The position numbers and the translations under genes were made by a program. Shown here in pieces: positions 5,974 through 7,549 of a stretch of 7,549 nt of DNA. The notes beneath the pieces are model-generated. The model was not told the origin of the DNA. It searched no databases and saw only the letters and a program-made list of their open reading frames with translations. The stretch comes from Citromicrobium sp. (GTDB taxonomy: Bacteria > Pseudomonadota > Alphaproteobacteria > Sphingomonadales > Sphingomonadaceae), in the NCBI GenBank assembly GCA_003248395.1, contig QFNA01000093.1, forward strand, positions 1 to 7,549, given 5' to 3'. How positions within the stretch are numbered: position 1 is the stretch's first letter; each line of letters starts with the position of its first letter.

Positions 5974-6621
5974 ATGACAAGAAACTTCATTCCCGCGATC
6001 GTCGGCGCTGCCTTGCTCTGCACCGCTGCGCCTGCCGTGCCGCAAGATGCCTCGCGCTGGACTATCGGTCCGATCGATGACGGGGTCAGCTATTCGCCCG
6101 GCATGCCGCTGCACCCGCAATCGACCCGCGAGGGATGGGCGTTCGATTTTCCCGGCCCCCGCCGCAGCGATGGTCATGTCCACTATGTCACAATGCGCCC
6201 CGGCTCGCTCGAGAACAAACGCCGTATCGTGGTGCGCTATCGGGTCGAGGCCGCCCGCGGCGCGCGCTTCGTTCCGCAGGAACAGCCGGACAAGCCCGCC
6301 ACGGTCTCGCTCTATTTCCAACGCGCGGGCGACACTTGGACGGGCAAGCGCCAATACGCCTTCTATCGCTGGTTCGCTCCGGCGCATACTGTCCAGCAGA
6401 TTCGCCCGGGCGTTCACGAAATGGTGGTCGAATTCGACGACCCGAAATGGATTTCGGTGATGGGCGGCAAGAACCCCGGCGCCAATCCTCGCGGCTATCG
6501 CGATGCGCGGCGTCACGTCGACAACATCGGTCTGGTATTCGGCTCATCGGGCATGCGCGGTCATGGCGTCTTTGCCACCCGACCAGCCCGTTTCGAGCTG
6601 CTCGACTTCCGGATCGAATGA
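5974..6621 (+). CDS. Secreted protein of unrecognised family
   Basis: I do not recognise a named family. From ATG 5974 the product is 215 residues with a Sec signal peptide (about 1-21, AAPA then VPQDAS). ATG 5968, two codons earlier, is also possible; I prefer 5974 because AGGA (5962-5965) lies eight bases from it but only two from 5968. The mature part is rich in aromatics and short beta-prone segments, such as GWAFDFP (54-60), GHVHYVTMRPGSLE (67-80), RIVVRYRVEA (84-93), ATVSLYFQRAGDTW (109-122), YAFYRWFAP (128-136) and IGLVFGSSGMRGHGVFATGP-like text near the end, finishing FELLDFRIE. This looks like a single beta-sandwich, perhaps carbohydrate-binding-like, in the periplasm or outside the cell (inference). 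There are no obvious catalytic motifs. The only cysteine (C16) lies inside the signal and does not form a lipobox. It stands alone after a terminator, with a palindrome upstream and a tRNA converging from the right. Confidence 0.85.
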   Translation: MTRNFIPAIVGAALLCTAAPAVPQDASRWTIGPIDDGVSYSPGMPLHPQSTREGWAFDFPGPRRSDGHVHYVTMRPGSLENKRRIVVRYRVEAARGARFVPQEQPDKPATVSLYFQRAGDTWTGKRQYAFYRWFAPAHTVQQIRPGVHEMVVEFDDPKWISVMGGKNPGANPRGYRDARRHVDNIGLVFGSSGMRGHGVFATRPARFELLDFRIE

Positions 6622-6631
6622 GCGATCGCTC
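6620..6631. repeat. 12-base perfect palindrome GAGCGATCGCTC over the stop codon
   Basis: The palindrome starts in the TGA of the secreted protein gene and lies between that gene and the convergent tRNA. A second palindrome, GGGTACCC, sits at 6645-6652. Neither has a T-run, so a terminator role is not supported, although both could form small hairpins in either transcript. Confidence 0.35.
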
Positions 6632-6654
6632 GACTAATGTTGAAGGGTACCCAC

Positions 6655-6731
6655 TGGTCGGGATGACTGGATTCGAACCAGCGACCCCCACACCCCCAGT
6701 ATGGTGCGCTACCAGGCTGCGCTACATCCCG
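6655..6731 (-). tRNA. tRNA-Pro, anticodon GGG
   Basis: Read on the minus strand, the 77-base gene has a 7-pair acceptor stem (CGGGATG with CATCCCG), discriminator A, and an encoded 3' CCA. The D arm is GCGCAGCCTGGTAGCGC. The anticodon stem CCATA/TGTGG (one G-U pair) bears loop CTGGGGG, so bases 34-36 are GGG. The T arm has loop TTCGAAT. GGG reads proline codons CCC and, by wobble, CCU. It converges on the secreted protein gene and is divergent from yajC. Nothing suggests an integration scar at its 3' end. Confidence 0.97.
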
Positions 6732-6748
6732 AAACCAGTGGAGCGCGG

Positions 6749-6777
6749 CCTATAGGCGGCGGCGTTCGGCATGGCAA
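6749..6777 (-). promoter_or_regulatory. Promoter of tRNA-Pro
   Basis: On the minus strand TTGCCA (6777-6772, five of six) and TATAGG (6754-6749, TATA kept) are separated by exactly 17 bases. The -10 ends 17 bases before the mature tRNA 5' end, leaving room for a leader of about ten bases for RNase P to remove. The spacing and position make this the best promoter in the window. Confidence 0.6.
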
Positions 6778-6848
6778 CACCCTGTGCGCGGCATTTCGTT
6801 GCCCTGTCACGACATTGCTGCTAACCGCCCGCCAATCCAGCGCCGGAC

Positions 6849-6885
6849 GCGCGCCGCGACATGCTTGAAACGGCATCGCGTGCGC
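6849..6885. repeat. Imperfect GC-rich hairpin in the yajC leader
   Basis: GCGC, CGCGA and TGC on the left (6849-6864) pair with GCA, TCGCG and GCGC on the right (6873-6885), giving 12 pairs broken by a CA bulge and a small internal loop. The loop contains TTGAAA (6865-6870), which resembles a -35 box but has no good -10 at 16-18 bases. It lies about 49 bases before yajC. Its role is unknown. Confidence 0.3.
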
Positions 6886-6933
6886 CCATCTCGCCGCCAA
6901 CGTAGCTCATTCTGACGACAGGTTTTTGCAATC

Positions 6934-7260
6934 ATGCTCGATGTTCTCGCTGCCGCAAGCTCCGCCGCAGCCCAACCGCCGGTGTGGCTCCAGATATTGC
7001 CCTGGCTGGGCATTTTCGCGGTCTTCTGGTTCCTCATGATCCGCCCGCAGTTGCGCCAGCAGAAACAGCATCGCGAAAAGGTCGAAGGACTCAAGCGCGG
7101 CGACGAGGTCGTCACCGCTGGCGGACTGGTCGGCAGGATCACCAAGGTCGAGGATCACTACGTCGAACTCGAACTGGCCAAGGGCATGAAGGTGCGCGCG
7201 GTCAAGCAGACCATCGGCGAAGTGCTGTCCGGCACCGCTGGCAAGCCTGCCAACGACTGA
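6934..7260 (+). CDS. yajC: Sec translocase auxiliary subunit YajC
   Basis: The 108-residue product is a typical YajC. It has a short N-terminal tail rich in Ala and Ser, one membrane helix (about residues 17-36, WLQILPWLGIFAVFWFLMI), then the family signature RPQLRQQKQHREKVEGLKRGDEVVTAGGLVGRI (37-69). A small cytoplasmic domain ends in VKQTIGEVL. YajC is an inner-membrane protein that associates with SecDF and YidC and supports SecYEG export. Its length is normal. The ribosome binding site is weak (AGG at 6920-6922, 11 bases from ATG). secD starts 25 bases after its stop, as in the common yajC-secD-secF operon. Confidence 0.97.
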   Translation: MLDVLAAASSAAAQPPVWLQILPWLGIFAVFWFLMIRPQLRQQKQHREKVEGLKRGDEVVTAGGLVGRITKVEDHYVELELAKGMKVRAVKQTIGEVLSGTAGKPAND

Positions 7261-7285
7261 CAGGCCAGGGGGACCGACTGCCGCC

Positions 7286-7549
7286 ATGCTCGAATTTCCG
7301 CTCTGGAAAAAGATTTTCCTGTGGGCCGTTGCGCTGATCGGCGCGCTGGCCGCTCTGCCGTCGATCTTCTCGCTGACGAACACGTCCTGGCCGTCGTCGC
7401 TACCCGAGCCGACCGTCAATCTCGGTCTCGACCTTGCCGGCGGTAGCCACATCCTGCTCGAAGCCGACCAGTCGCAGGTGGCGGCCGTCCGGCTCGAGGA
7501 CATGGAAGAGGCGATGCGCAATGCCATGCGCCAGGCCGAACCGCGCATC
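7286..7549 (+). CDS. secD: Protein translocase subunit SecD, N-terminal part (runs off the right edge)
   Basis: The frame is open from ATG 7286 to the last base (88 codons). It starts MLEFPLWKKIFLWAVAL, giving a membrane helix at about residues 8-28, and carries the SecD hallmark VNLGLDLAGGSHILLE (44-59), the first conserved motif before the large periplasmic domain. SecD works with SecF, using the proton motive force to help late steps of protein export across the inner membrane. AGGGGGA (7267-7273) lies 12 bases upstream, slightly far but purine-rich. It is in an operon with yajC; secF would be expected beyond the window. Confidence 0.95.
   Translation, partial: MLEFPLWKKIFLWAVALIGALAALPSIFSLTNTSWPSSLPEPTVNLGLDLAGGSHILLEADQSQVAAVRLEDMEEAMRNAMRQAEPRI

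Noticed and set aside
5974..6038. Lipobox at C16 of the secreted protein
   Set aside because: The residue before the cysteine is Leu, which signal peptidase II does not accept; ordinary Sec cleavage after residue 21 fits better.
6620..6652. Palindromes between the secreted gene and the tRNA as a bidirectional terminator
   Set aside because: The stems are short and neither strand shows a T-run after them.
6135..6755. 206-codon plus-strand open frame across the secreted gene end and the tRNA
   Set aside because: Its end, with MTGFEPATPTPPVWC, is the familiar false translation of the antisense strand of a tRNA, and its first part is out of frame with the signal-peptide protein.

Overview
The window is a compact, GC-rich chromosomal segment. 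Gene content and codon use point to an alphaproteobacterium of the Sphingomonadales, probably Erythrobacteraceae-like. The signs are a long TonB-dependent receptor of the type expanded in sphingomonads and caulobacters, a yajC-secD cluster, and a tRNA-Pro with encoded CCA. The species assignment is inference.

Left region (1-1761): the 5' end of a pirin-family gene runs leftward out of the window. An HxlR-type winged-helix regulator is read divergently from it across a 117-base promoter region that holds an inverted repeat. Behind the regulator lies a full-length DUF5996 protein, a conserved family of unknown function with a notable set of conserved histidines.

Central region (1762-5806): this is the most coherent functional unit. 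A 945-residue TonB-dependent outer-membrane receptor overlaps by one base (TGATG) a gene for a beta-propeller phytase lipoprotein. A clear intrinsic terminator closes the pair. Together they make a phytate-use operon: the phytase removes phosphate from (calcium-)phytate, and the receptor is inferred to bind or import phytate or its lower inositol phosphates. The leader (1762-1899) contains a long-range 8-base inverted repeat built on CTGTCA/TGACAG and a hairpin that buries the receptor's Shine-Dalgarno sequence.

Right region (5807-7549): a secreted protein of unrecognised family has a striking 20-base near-perfect palindrome in its upstream region. It is followed by a convergent tRNA-Pro(GGG) on the minus strand with a readable sigma70-type promoter, then yajC and the 5' part of secD, the usual Sec auxiliary operon.

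No insertion sequences, CRISPR arrays, phage genes or broken genes were seen. No stretch over 300 bases lacks a gene. I see no wholly new system. The best leads are regulatory structures around the phytate operon and the secreted unknown, and the uncharacterised DUF5996 protein.
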